Of a stretch of DNA of 64,000 bases, positions 25,561-33,636 are shown in pieces (the stretch's first letter is position 1; every line of letters starts with the position of its first letter). The translations under genes and the position numbers were made by a program. The notes beneath the pieces were generated by a model. It made no database searches. It saw nothing but the letters and a program-made list of their open reading frames with translations, and was not told where the DNA came from. Source of the stretch: Parvibaculum sp963696585 (GTDB taxonomy: Bacteria > Pseudomonadota > Alphaproteobacteria > Parvibaculales > Parvibaculaceae); assembly GCA_963696585.1 (NCBI GenBank), contig CAVOKW010000043.1, positions 1 to 64,000 of the forward strand, written 5' to 3'.

Positions 25561-27132
25561 ATGACAAGCGTTGGTGAACCCATCCATGCCGTGGCTGATA
25601 TTGTGCGCGTGCAGGCACGTATGCGACCTGATTGCGTGGCGCAGGTTTTTGAAAACCGCCGCACGACCTATGCCGAACTTGATGCCTATGCCAGCCGTGT
25701 GGCGCAGGGGCTGATCGCTGAAAAATGCGGGAAGGGAACCCGCATCGGTTTTATCGGCAAGGGCTCGGACCTTTATTTTGAGATGTTCTATGGCGCCTCG
25801 AAGTCCGGGGCCGTCCCGGTGGCGATCAATTGGCGCCTGGCACCACCCGAAATTGCCTTCATCATCAATGATGCGGCGGTCGAACTCCTTTTTGTCGGTG
25901 CGGAATATTATGACGTCATCGAATCGATCTTGCCAGACTGTCCGTCACTTCGCCGTGTGATCGCGCTTGATGGAGGTCACAAGAGCTGGCCCGACTTTGC
26001 GACATGGCGTGACAGTTTTCCGGCGAAGGATCCGATGACCGATCTCGCGCCGGATGACGATGTGATCCAGCTTTATACCAGCGGCACAACGGGTCATCCC
26101 AAAGGCGTGCAACTGACCAATGCCAATTATATTTCGATCTTCAAGCAGGGGGCGATTTCTGGCTGGGCCAATTGGCGCGGCGACGACACGGTGCTTGTCT
26201 GTATGCCGCTCTTTCATGTGGCTGGCGTCAATATCGGCATTCTCGGCCATTTGTATGGCTGCAAAAACATTGTGCTGAAAGACATTGATCCCAAACTCAT
26301 GCTGAAGCTGATTGAGAAAGAGCGCATCACCATCGCCTTTATCGTGCCGGCTGTGATCCTGTTCCTGTTGCTTGATCCGGAAATCAAGACCACGGATGTC
26401 ACCTCATTGCGTCAGCTCCTCTATGGTGCGTCACCGATTGCCGAGGAATTGTTGAAGCAGGCGCAAGGTGTTTTCAAAGCCGATTTTGTACAGCTTTACG
26501 GCATGACCGAAACGACAGGGGGGGCCGCACATTTGCCGGCCCGCGCCCATGATCCGGCCCTGAACAAATTGCGTTCCTGCGGCCTGCCAAATCCCGATAT
26601 GGAAATCGCGATCTTCGATGAAAATGATCAACCCGTGCCCGTTGGCAAGGTTGGCGAGATCGTCATTCGCGGGGGCTCGATCATGAAGGGGTACTGGAAT
26701 CGCGAGAAGGCGACGCAAGAGTCCATGCGGGGCGGCTGGTTCCGTTCTGGCGATGCGGGATATTTCGACGAGGATGGCTATCTCTTCATCTATGACCGCG
26801 TGAAGGACATGATCGTTTCAGGGGGAGAAAACATCTATCCCGCCGAAGTCGAGAATGCGCTCTTCGGGCATCCGGCCATTGCCGACGTGGCTGTCATTGG
26901 CGTGCCGGATGAGAAATGGGGTGAAGCTGTCAAAGCCATGGTCGTGCTCAAAGCCGATCAGCAGGTGAGCGAGGATGAAATCATCGAGTTCACGCGGTCC
27001 CGCATTGCCCGCTACAAGGTGCCCAAATCGGTTGAGTTCGTGACGGCCCTGCCGCGCAACCCGTCGGGCAAGATTTTGCGTCGCGAATTGCGCAAACCTT
27101 ACTGGGAAGGCCGCGAGCGCATGATCAACTAG
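25561..27132 (+). CDS. Fatty-acid/carboxylate CoA ligase (AMP-binding)
   Basis: A 523-residue acyl-CoA synthetase. It shows the P-loop YTSGTTGHPKGVQ, LYGMTETTG, the hinge region YDRVKDMIVSGGENIYPAEVE and the adenylation lysine in PRNPSGKILRREL. It activates a carboxylic acid as an acyl-AMP, then transfers it to CoA. With the upstream SDR and the decayed LLM monooxygenase it may form the remains of a ring- or lipid-degradation set. Confidence 0.92.
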   Translation: MTSVGEPIHAVADIVRVQARMRPDCVAQVFENRRTTYAELDAYASRVAQGLIAEKCGKGTRIGFIGKGSDLYFEMFYGASKSGAVPVAINWRLAPPEIAFIINDAAVELLFVGAEYYDVIESILPDCPSLRRVIALDGGHKSWPDFATWRDSFPAKDPMTDLAPDDDVIQLYTSGTTGHPKGVQLTNANYISIFKQGAISGWANWRGDDTVLVCMPLFHVAGVNIGILGHLYGCKNIVLKDIDPKLMLKLIEKERITIAFIVPAVILFLLLDPEIKTTDVTSLRQLLYGASPIAEELLKQAQGVFKADFVQLYGMTETTGGAAHLPARAHDPALNKLRSCGLPNPDMEIAIFDENDQPVPVGKVGEIVIRGGSIMKGYWNREKATQESMRGGWFRSGDAGYFDEDGYLFIYDRVKDMIVSGGENIYPAEVENALFGHPAIADVAVIGVPDEKWGEAVKAMVVLKADQQVSEDEIIEFTRSRIARYKVPKSVEFVTALPRNPSGKILRRELRKPYWEGRERMIN

Positions 27133-27184
27133 CGCCCGGGATGCCGGGATGCGGCAGGATCATTCTCAACGGACGGCCCATATC

Positions 27185-27730
27185 ATGACCACGGACCCCA
27201 AAGAGATACTCGACTTCTGGTTCTCGGCGGGGGAGGGCAAGTGGTTTGCGCAGGATGCGCGTTTCGACGAGGAGATTCGCCGCCGGTTCCTGAAACAGCA
27301 TGGCATGGCCGCTGAGGGGCGGCTTGATGGCTGGGCAAATGATGCGCGCGGGGCCTTGGCGCTTGTCATCATTCTTGACCAGTTCTCGCGCAATCTCTAT
27401 CGCGAGGATCATCGCGCCTTCATGCAGGATGACAAAGCGCTGCGCATCGCCATCGCCGCCATTGAACGCAACATGGATGTCGAATTGCCGATGGTGGCGC
27501 GGCGCTGGTTCTATATGCCCTTCATGCATTCTGAAGATCGCGCGATGCAGGCGCAGGGGCTGATTTATTTTGCGACAAGGCTCGATGATCCCGAGACGCT
27601 CGCCTATGCCGAGCGGTATGCCGACATCATTCGCCAGTTTGGGCGCTTTCCCCATCGCAATGCCATTTTGGGACGGCGTTCGAGTGAGGCGGAGCAATAT
27701 TATCTCGATGAGGGCGGCTTCAAGGGCTGA
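27185..27730 (+). CDS. DUF924 family protein
   Basis: A 181-residue all-helical protein of the DUF924 family, found across proteobacteria and eukaryotes. Family marks are EILDFWFSAGEGKWFAQD, LALVIILDQFSRNLYRE, WFYMPFMHSED and GRFPHRNAILGR. Function is unknown; the fold is tetratricopeptide-like. The ATG at 27185 is used because it directly precedes the conserved region. Confidence 0.88.
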   Translation: MTTDPKEILDFWFSAGEGKWFAQDARFDEEIRRRFLKQHGMAAEGRLDGWANDARGALALVIILDQFSRNLYREDHRAFMQDDKALRIAIAAIERNMDVELPMVARRWFYMPFMHSEDRAMQAQGLIYFATRLDDPETLAYAERYADIIRQFGRFPHRNAILGRRSSEAEQYYLDEGGFKG

Positions 27731-27852
27731 ACGGCAAGTCGTGCCGGGTGGGGCAGGCGATGCCTATGGCAAAGATTGCCGACTGTGGCTTCCGGGGCCA
27801 GAATCCGAGTTGCAAGTCATTGAAATAATTATAACTTTCTGCAAGATGGCCG

Positions 27853-27868
27853 TGGCCCGGCGGTTGCA
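27853..27868 (+). promoter_or_regulatory. Putative sigma-54 (RpoN) promoter
   Basis: TGGCCCGGCGGTTGCA matches the -24/-12 consensus TGGCACGnnnnTTGCW with one main mismatch. The invariant GG (27854-27855) and GC (27866-27867) are exactly 10 bp apart. The predicted transcription start, about 27879, is 19-28 bp before the next small gene. Confidence 0.6.
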
Positions 27869-27897
27869 ATGGTTCTGGCATAACCCTTTCTGCCGGA

Positions 27898-28113
27898 GTG
27901 CATCCCTTGGTCACCGATCACGAAATCAATCTTCTCGCGGGCTACATGTTCGATACGCATGGCGAAAAAGCCATTGCCTATGCCGATACGGCGGTCAGTG
28001 AACTGGAACAGATCGGCGAAAAAATCCGGGCCGAAGCCTGGCGGATGTTACGTTGCGTCGTGCTCGACATGGTCGAGGGACGGCGTTCGCGCGAAGGCCA
28101 TATGTTGCATTGA
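27898..28113 (+). CDS. Small helical protein of unknown function behind a sigma-54-like promoter
   Basis: A 71-residue mostly helical protein containing DHEINLLAGYMFDTHGEKAI and IRAEAWRMLRCVVLD. It loosely resembles small alphaproteobacterial proteins with a repeated Ala/Glu helix pattern, but no function is known to me. The start is GTG at 27898 or, better spaced from GGAG, TTG at 27907. The sigma-54-type promoter motif supports it being a real, regulated gene. Confidence 0.6.
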   Translation: MHPLVTDHEINLLAGYMFDTHGEKAIAYADTAVSELEQIGEKIRAEAWRMLRCVVLDMVEGRRSREGHMLH

Positions 28114-28208
28114 GGCTTGGCGCGACCCTGCCTTGGCGTTTACAAGTGTCTTCCCGGAAGCCGGTCAACGGCCAGAACCGATAATCGGTATGGGACAGGG
28201 AGAACGCC

Positions 28209-29144
28209 ATGACACTCGATCCCCAAGCGAAGGCTCTGCTCGACGGACTTGCCGCCGATGCCAGTGCCCCCAAGCTTTATAATCTGCCACCTGAGGCCGC
28301 CCGCGAATTTTACAAGTCGCTCGGCAGTGTCGCCGATTTGCAAGCTGTGCCGATTGGCAAGGTGGAAGATGTTTCCATTCCCGGTCCTGGTGGCGAGATT
28401 CCCTTGCGCATCTACACGCCGGTTGCCGCTGGTGGCGGCTCACCCGCCCTGGTTTTCTTCCATGGCGGCGGCTGGGTGATCGGCGATCTCGACACGCATG
28501 ATGCCTTGTGCCGCACACTTGCCAATGAAAGCGGCGCGCGTGTCATCGCCGTACATTACCGCCTGGCACCAGAACATCCCTATCCTGCGGCGCTTGAAGA
28601 CTGCTACGCCGCCGTCAAATGGGTGGAGGCCAATGCGTCCAAGCTCGATATAGACGCCAACCGTATCGCGGTCGGTGGCGACAGCGCGGGCGGGCATCTT
28701 GCGGCCACCGTGTCGCTGCGCGCCAAGAGCGAGAAGAGCCCGCATATCGCCTTCCAGATGCTCATCTATCCGGTGACGGATGTGCCGGGGCGCACGGGCT
28801 CCTACAAATCTTTCGCGGAAGGCTATTTTCTGGAACTTCCGACAATGGAGTGGTTCTTCAAGGCCTATGCTGCCGGGCAGGATGAAAATGATCCCTTGCT
28901 CGTACCCTTGAAGGCGCCAAGCCTTGCCGGCCTGCCGCAGGCCTATGTGGTGACAGCAGGCTTTGACGTGCTGCGCGATGAGGGCCGCGCCTATGCCGAG
29001 GCCCTGAAGGCGGCAGGCGTCGAGACCGAATATGTCAATTACGATGGCATGATCCACGGCTTCTTCAATTTGCAAGCCGTGCTTGATGTGTCGCGCGAGG
29101 CCGTGAAGACGGCGGCCATCGCCTTGCGAGAGGCGCTTGCGTAG
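28209..29144 (+). CDS. HSL-type alpha/beta hydrolase (esterase/lipase)
   Basis: A 311-residue hormone-sensitive-lipase family esterase. It has the oxyanion motif FFHGGGWVIGD, nucleophile elbow GGDSAGGHL, acid in GFDVLRDEG and base in DGMIHGFF. Such enzymes hydrolyse short acyl esters. AGGGAGA precedes the ATG. It lies alone between the small sigma-54 gene and SulP. Confidence 0.92.
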   Translation: MTLDPQAKALLDGLAADASAPKLYNLPPEAAREFYKSLGSVADLQAVPIGKVEDVSIPGPGGEIPLRIYTPVAAGGGSPALVFFHGGGWVIGDLDTHDALCRTLANESGARVIAVHYRLAPEHPYPAALEDCYAAVKWVEANASKLDIDANRIAVGGDSAGGHLAATVSLRAKSEKSPHIAFQMLIYPVTDVPGRTGSYKSFAEGYFLELPTMEWFFKAYAAGQDENDPLLVPLKAPSLAGLPQAYVVTAGFDVLRDEGRAYAEALKAAGVETEYVNYDGMIHGFFNLQAVLDVSREAVKTAAIALREALA

Positions 29145-29235
29145 AGACTGCGCGGAACTGTCCTCTCGCTATTTTGATGTCGAAGAGGGATGCTTGCGCC
29201 ATTCTTTCATGGCGTGATTTTGGACGGGGGGCTTC

Positions 29236-30930
29236 ATGCCCAATTCTGTCGAGCGGCCTACACTTGCCAAAATGCTGATGCCCAAGCTCATCACCGTGCT
29301 GGGTGAGGGCTATGGGCTGGCCTCCTTCCGGGCCGACTTCATTGCCGGGTTGACGGTTGCGATTGTTGCCTTGCCGCTTTCGATGGCGCTTGCCATTGCA
29401 AGCGGTGCGACGCCTGACAAGGGCTTGCTGACCGCCGTTGTGGCCGGGTTTTTCATCTCGGCACTGGGGGGGTCAAGGTTCCAGATCGGCGGACCCACCG
29501 GCGCCTTTGTCGTCGTTGTCTTCAATGTGATTGCCCTGCATGGATTTGACGGGCTGGTGCTCGCGACCTTCATGGCGGGCCTGATGCTTGTGGCGGCGGG
29601 GTTGCTCGGCGTTGGCACCTATATCAAATATGTGCCCCAGCCCGTCATCACGGGCTTTACCGCTGGCATTGCCGTCATCATTGCTTCGAGCCAACTCAAG
29701 GATTTCTTTGGTCTTGCGGTTGAACATGTGCCCGCAGACTTCTTCGACAAGCTGATGGTGCTGGGCGCCGCATTGCCGCAGACCTCGCCTGCAACACTGG
29801 CGATCGGGGCCGCCTCGCTCGCCATCATTCTCGGTCTGCGGCGCTGGCGGCCCAGCGCGCCGGGTTTTTTGATCGCTGTCATTCTCGCCGCCATTGCGGT
29901 CTGGCTGATGCAAATGCCGACGGATACGATCGGCACAAGATATGCCGGGCTGACGCCGCATTTTGAATGGCCAACATTGCCGGAAGTGACGCTGGCGCGC
30001 TTGCGCGATCTGCTGCCGACATCCTTCACGATTGCTTTTCTGGCCGGTGTTGAATCGCTGCTTTCCGCGCTTGTCGCCGACAGCATGACGGGACGTCGGC
30101 ATCGCTCCAATGCTGAATTGCTGGCGCAAGGGGTGGCCAATATAGCATCGGCCGCCGTCGGAGGATTGCCCGCGACGGGCGCGCTTGCCCGCACGGCAAC
30201 GAATATCCGCTCAGGCGCGCGCTCGCCAATTGCGGGCATGTTGCATGCCCTGATGCTGCTGCTTTTCATGCTTGTTGCCTGGCCGCTGACGAGCTTCATT
30301 CCGCTGGCGGCGCTGGCGGCTGTGCTGCTGGTGGTGGCGTGGAACATGAGCGAGGTCGACAAGTTTCGCCATTTGATGCGGGCGCCGCTTGGCGACCGTG
30401 CCGTGCTGGTTTTGACTTTCGTGCTGACGGTCACGGTGGATCTGACGGTTGCGATTGAAGTGGGTGTGGTGCTCGCCGCTTTTCTCTTCATGCATCGCAT
30501 GTCGGAAGCGGTTGATGTGCGCACGCATATGGCCCTGATCGAGGGCGATCAAAGCGATGATGCGCCGCGCGACCGCCCGCATGATGAGGTGGAACTGCCG
30601 GCTGGCGTCGTGATGAGCCGGATCAGCGGGCCCTTCTTTTTTGGCGTCGCCATGCGGCTTGGCGAGGTGCTGGATCGCATTGGGGCGCCGCCGCGTGTTT
30701 TCATTCTGGATATGAGCGGCGTGCCGATCATTGATGCGACTGGCGTGTCCGCGATCGAAGCGCTGATTGCGCGCTGTGCCGGACATCACACCAAGGTGGT
30801 CTTGTGCGGGCCGCAGCCGCAGCCGCGTCAGGTTCTTTCCGAAATGGGCGCGATGGAAGGCCCCGATGTCCATGTCGCCGAGACGCGCGACATCGCCCTT
30901 GATCTGGCGCGCCGCCTGGTCAGCCTTTAG
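29236..30930 (+). CDS. SulP family anion transporter with STAS domain
   Basis: A 564-residue transporter with 10-14 helices (residues about 20-420) and a C-terminal STAS domain (about 450-560). Signatures include ALPLSMALAIASGATPDKGL, GGSRFQIGGPTGAFV and the PATGALARTATNIRSGA segment; the STAS phosphorylation loop is DMSGVPIIDATGVSAIE. SulP proteins move sulfate, bicarbonate or dicarboxylates; bicarbonate would suit the CO2-using Ccr pathway, but that is speculation. Its stop overlaps the convergent FAD-oxidase stop. Confidence 0.92.
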   Translation: MPNSVERPTLAKMLMPKLITVLGEGYGLASFRADFIAGLTVAIVALPLSMALAIASGATPDKGLLTAVVAGFFISALGGSRFQIGGPTGAFVVVVFNVIALHGFDGLVLATFMAGLMLVAAGLLGVGTYIKYVPQPVITGFTAGIAVIIASSQLKDFFGLAVEHVPADFFDKLMVLGAALPQTSPATLAIGAASLAIILGLRRWRPSAPGFLIAVILAAIAVWLMQMPTDTIGTRYAGLTPHFEWPTLPEVTLARLRDLLPTSFTIAFLAGVESLLSALVADSMTGRRHRSNAELLAQGVANIASAAVGGLPATGALARTATNIRSGARSPIAGMLHALMLLLFMLVAWPLTSFIPLAALAAVLLVVAWNMSEVDKFRHLMRAPLGDRAVLVLTFVLTVTVDLTVAIEVGVVLAAFLFMHRMSEAVDVRTHMALIEGDQSDDAPRDRPHDEVELPAGVVMSRISGPFFFGVAMRLGEVLDRIGAPPRVFILDMSGVPIIDATGVSAIEALIARCAGHHTKVVLCGPQPQPRQVLSEMGAMEGPDVHVAETRDIALDLARRLVSL

Positions 30931-32600
30931 CCAAGGAGCTTGCCGGGGTTCATCACGGACTTTGGATCAAGCTCGGCCTTGAGCGCCTTGAGAACCGCAA
31001 AACCGATTTCGCCTTTTTCCTCGGCCAGCCATGGGGCGTGATCGATGCCGACACCGTGGTGATGGCTGATGGTGCCGCGATTGTTGATGATCGCATCCGT
31101 GGCCGCCCGCTTGATCGCCTGCCATTGCTCGACTTCGCGGCGCAGATCGCGCGGAAAAACAAAGGTGAAATAAAGGCTCGCGCCATCGGGATAGGAATGG
31201 CTCAGATGCGCCATGACAATGCCGCGCGCGCCTTCCTCGGGCATGTTGGCGGCCATGGCATCGTGGAGGGCCGTGATGACAGCCTCATGCAGCTTGGCGA
31301 TGTTGGACCAGCGCGTTGAGGTTTCGAGCGTGTCAACGCCGACCCCACGCTCCAGCATGGGGTCGCGGCTGTAAGGAGAGCCGAAGCGGCCGTGATACCA
31401 TTTGCGGCCCGCGCTGGTGCCAAGCGCAAGGGCGCCAAGCGATTGGCAGATGGCTTGTGTGCATTCCTGCGCCCAGACGACGGTTTTTTTGTCGCCCTCA
31501 TGGCCGATCAGCATCAGGCAGGGATTTTCGTCAAAGCCCTTCCATTTGAGATAGGTGCGTTGCAGGCGCGCTTTCAGGCTGTCGGGTGGCGTGGTGGAAG
31601 AGAAGGCCTGAAAGAAATGCGTTTCGGGCGCATCCGAGAGGCGCACCATGGCGACAGGAATGTCGGCATGATTGATGCGGCGCGCCGCCTCGATGCCCAT
31701 GGCGAAATTCTTGAAAAGATAGCCGCGATAATCCTTGCGCTCCGGGATCGCGTGGATTTTGACCGTTGCGTCGCAAATCACGCCCAGCGTGCCTTCGGAA
31801 CCGGCGACGAGCTGATTGAGATTGGGTCCGGCGGCGGAGGCAGGTGTGTCCTCGGTGGACCAGAAGCCTTTGGGTGTCGCGAGGCGTGCCGAGACGAGCC
31901 ACTTCTCGGCCTTGCCATAGCGGTTTGATTGCTGGCCCGCCCCGCGCGCCGCGATCCAGCCGCCAAGCGTTGAATATTCAAAGCTCTGCGGATAATGGCT
32001 GAGCGTCACGCCATGGGCTTGCAATGCGGTTTCCAGTGCCGGACCATAGATGCCCGCTTCAATGCGTGCGGTCATGGCGATCTTGTCGATCTGGATGATG
32101 CGCGTCATGAGCGTTGTGTCGAGCGTCAGGATGGCGCCGGCAAGCGATTTGCCCAGTGCATTGACGCCGCCGACCACGGAGGAACCGCCGCCATAGGGAA
32201 TGAGGGCGATGTTCTCGTCGGAGGCGAGCTTGACGATGGCGAGGACTTCATCGGTATTGCGCGGATAGACAACGGCGTCAGGCGCCATTTCAAGGCGACC
32301 GGCGCGCAGATAAAGCAGATCGTGATAGGACTTGCCGCGCGCGTGAAAGGCACGTTCATGATCATCGGTGCGCACATGGTTGTCGCCGACAATTTCGCGC
32401 AGGCGCTTGAGTGTCGCATTGCTCAGATTGCAGACAGGCAGCGTGATGTCTTCGAGCGGGATGGCGGGCGTTGAAGGCAGGCGCGACAGGCCGAGCGTTT
32501 CGCGGATCCATTCCCATTGCGGGGCGTCATGGGGCAGCGGGCTTTTCTGGCGTGTCGGACCCCAGCCGTTCCAGCGCAATGTCGTGCGATCAATGGTCAT
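30927..32600 (-). CDS. AGPS-like FAD-binding oxidoreductase (alkylglycerone-phosphate synthase family)
   Basis: A 557-residue flavoenzyme of the VAO/PCMH group. The FAD-binding part shows VVYPRNTDEVLAIVKLASD, IPYGGGSSVVGGV and GSEGTLGVI. The C-terminal RGTISHHHGVGIDHAPWL contains the triple-histidine motif essential in alkyl-DHAP synthase, and SPYSRDPML is also typical. In eukaryotes this enzyme makes the ether bond of ether lipids. It is followed upstream by a diacylglycerol-kinase-like gene and glpD on the same strand, all acting on glycerol-lipid chemistry. Whether it really makes ether lipids here is not shown. Confidence 0.87.
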   Translation of the reverse strand: MTIDRTTLRWNGWGPTRQKSPLPHDAPQWEWIRETLGLSRLPSTPAIPLEDITLPVCNLSNATLKRLREIVGDNHVRTDDHERAFHARGKSYHDLLYLRAGRLEMAPDAVVYPRNTDEVLAIVKLASDENIALIPYGGGSSVVGGVNALGKSLAGAILTLDTTLMTRIIQIDKIAMTARIEAGIYGPALETALQAHGVTLSHYPQSFEYSTLGGWIAARGAGQQSNRYGKAEKWLVSARLATPKGFWSTEDTPASAAGPNLNQLVAGSEGTLGVICDATVKIHAIPERKDYRGYLFKNFAMGIEAARRINHADIPVAMVRLSDAPETHFFQAFSSTTPPDSLKARLQRTYLKWKGFDENPCLMLIGHEGDKKTVVWAQECTQAICQSLGALALGTSAGRKWYHGRFGSPYSRDPMLERGVGVDTLETSTRWSNIAKLHEAVITALHDAMAANMPEEGARGIVMAHLSHSYPDGASLYFTFVFPRDLRREVEQWQAIKRAATDAIINNRGTISHHHGVGIDHAPWLAEEKGEIGFAVLKALKAELDPKSVMNPGKLLG

Positions 32601-32649
32601 CAGTGAAGCTCGTTCTCGCGAGAGGGGCGTGGCGAATCCATGCAGACTA

Positions 32650-33609
32650 TCAGCATCGAAGGGTTATCGCACCGGGAAGGATGTCAAAGCGGGCCGGTAG
32701 ACGACCCGGCGCCTCGCCATCAATGTCGAGCAGGACGATCTCGTCGTCGATGGGCGTGGCGGTGAGTGTGCGGGCGCGATGGACCATGGTTTTTTCGTGG
32801 TTGATATGGGTGCCCTCATAGAGCGAGCCGCCACCCCCCATGAGATCGCGCAGGGTTGTGTCACGCAGGATCACGATATCGAACTTGCCGTCATCGGGTT
32901 CGGCATGGGGCGCCATCATCATGCCGCCGCCAAAGTAGCGGCCATTGGCAATGGCGGCTGTGCCGACATTGACGACCTCATCCATGCCGCCATCGCTGGT
33001 GATGCGAACGGGCTTGGGTTTGTAGCGCAGCGCGGTGGTGAACGTTGCCCAGAGAAAGGCGAACTTGCCGCCAAAGAGTTTGGGCCAGGTCATGGTGTTG
33101 ACGGCGCGGTCAACGGCACCGGAAAGCCCAAAGCTCGCAATATTGGCGAAGTGGCGCATGGTTTCGCGGCCATCCTCGGCAATGAAGCTCAGGCGACCTA
33201 TATCAATTTGTCGCGTATTGCCGCTGGCAATCGCCTTGATGCAGGTGGCCATGTCGTCGCCCATGTTGAAGGTCTTGCGGAAGTCGCCGCCCGTACCGGC
33301 ATGAATGAGGGCGAGGTGGGCTTCCGGATTGATGGCGATGCCGTCTTCAAAGAAGCCATTGACGACTTCATTGATGGTGCCATCGCCGCCAACCGCGATG
33401 ATGAGTTGCGCGCCCTCGCGCAGGGCCTGACGCGTGAGTTCGGCCGCGGGCAGATAATGCGGTGTGGAAGCGGATTTGGTGAAATGTGTGCGGATGGCAC
33501 CGAGGTCGCGTTCGAGCGCATGGGCGATCAGCCGCCAGGCGCGGCCCGTCTTGCCGCCGCCGGAGCGCGGATTGACGATGGCGGCGACATGGGGCTGCCA
33601 GTTTCTCAT
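32650..33609 (-). CDS. Diacylglycerol/lipid kinase family protein (DAGK catalytic domain)
   Basis: A 319-residue soluble lipid kinase. The family motif AVGGDGTINEVVNGF (about residues 72-86) and the preceding VNPRSGGGKTGR are clear; later segments (GTGGDFRKTF, NGRYFGGGMMMAP) fit the YegS/DgkB type. It would phosphorylate a diacylglycerol, sphingoid base or related alcohol. The start lies in an 11-bp tandem repeat 18 bp after the glpD stop. A second, smaller gap (49 bp) separates it from the AGPS-like gene. Confidence 0.88.
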   Translation of the reverse strand: MRNWQPHVAAIVNPRSGGGKTGRAWRLIAHALERDLGAIRTHFTKSASTPHYLPAAELTRQALREGAQLIIAVGGDGTINEVVNGFFEDGIAINPEAHLALIHAGTGGDFRKTFNMGDDMATCIKAIASGNTRQIDIGRLSFIAEDGRETMRHFANIASFGLSGAVDRAVNTMTWPKLFGGKFAFLWATFTTALRYKPKPVRITSDGGMDEVVNVGTAAIANGRYFGGGMMMAPHAEPDDGKFDIVILRDTTLRDLMGGGGSLYEGTHINHEKTMVHRARTLTATPIDDEIVLLDIDGEAPGRLPARFDILPGAITLRC

Positions 33610-33636
33610 GGGGTGCTCATGGGGTGCTCATGGGGT
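33606..33636. repeat. 11-bp tandem repeat across the glpD stop / lipid kinase start
   Basis: TCATGGGGTGC repeats at 33606-33616, 33617-33627 and partly 33628-33636. On the minus strand each unit contains CCCCATGAG. The first unit supplies the glpD stop and the last the kinase ATG; each ATG is in a different frame. Confidence 0.9.
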
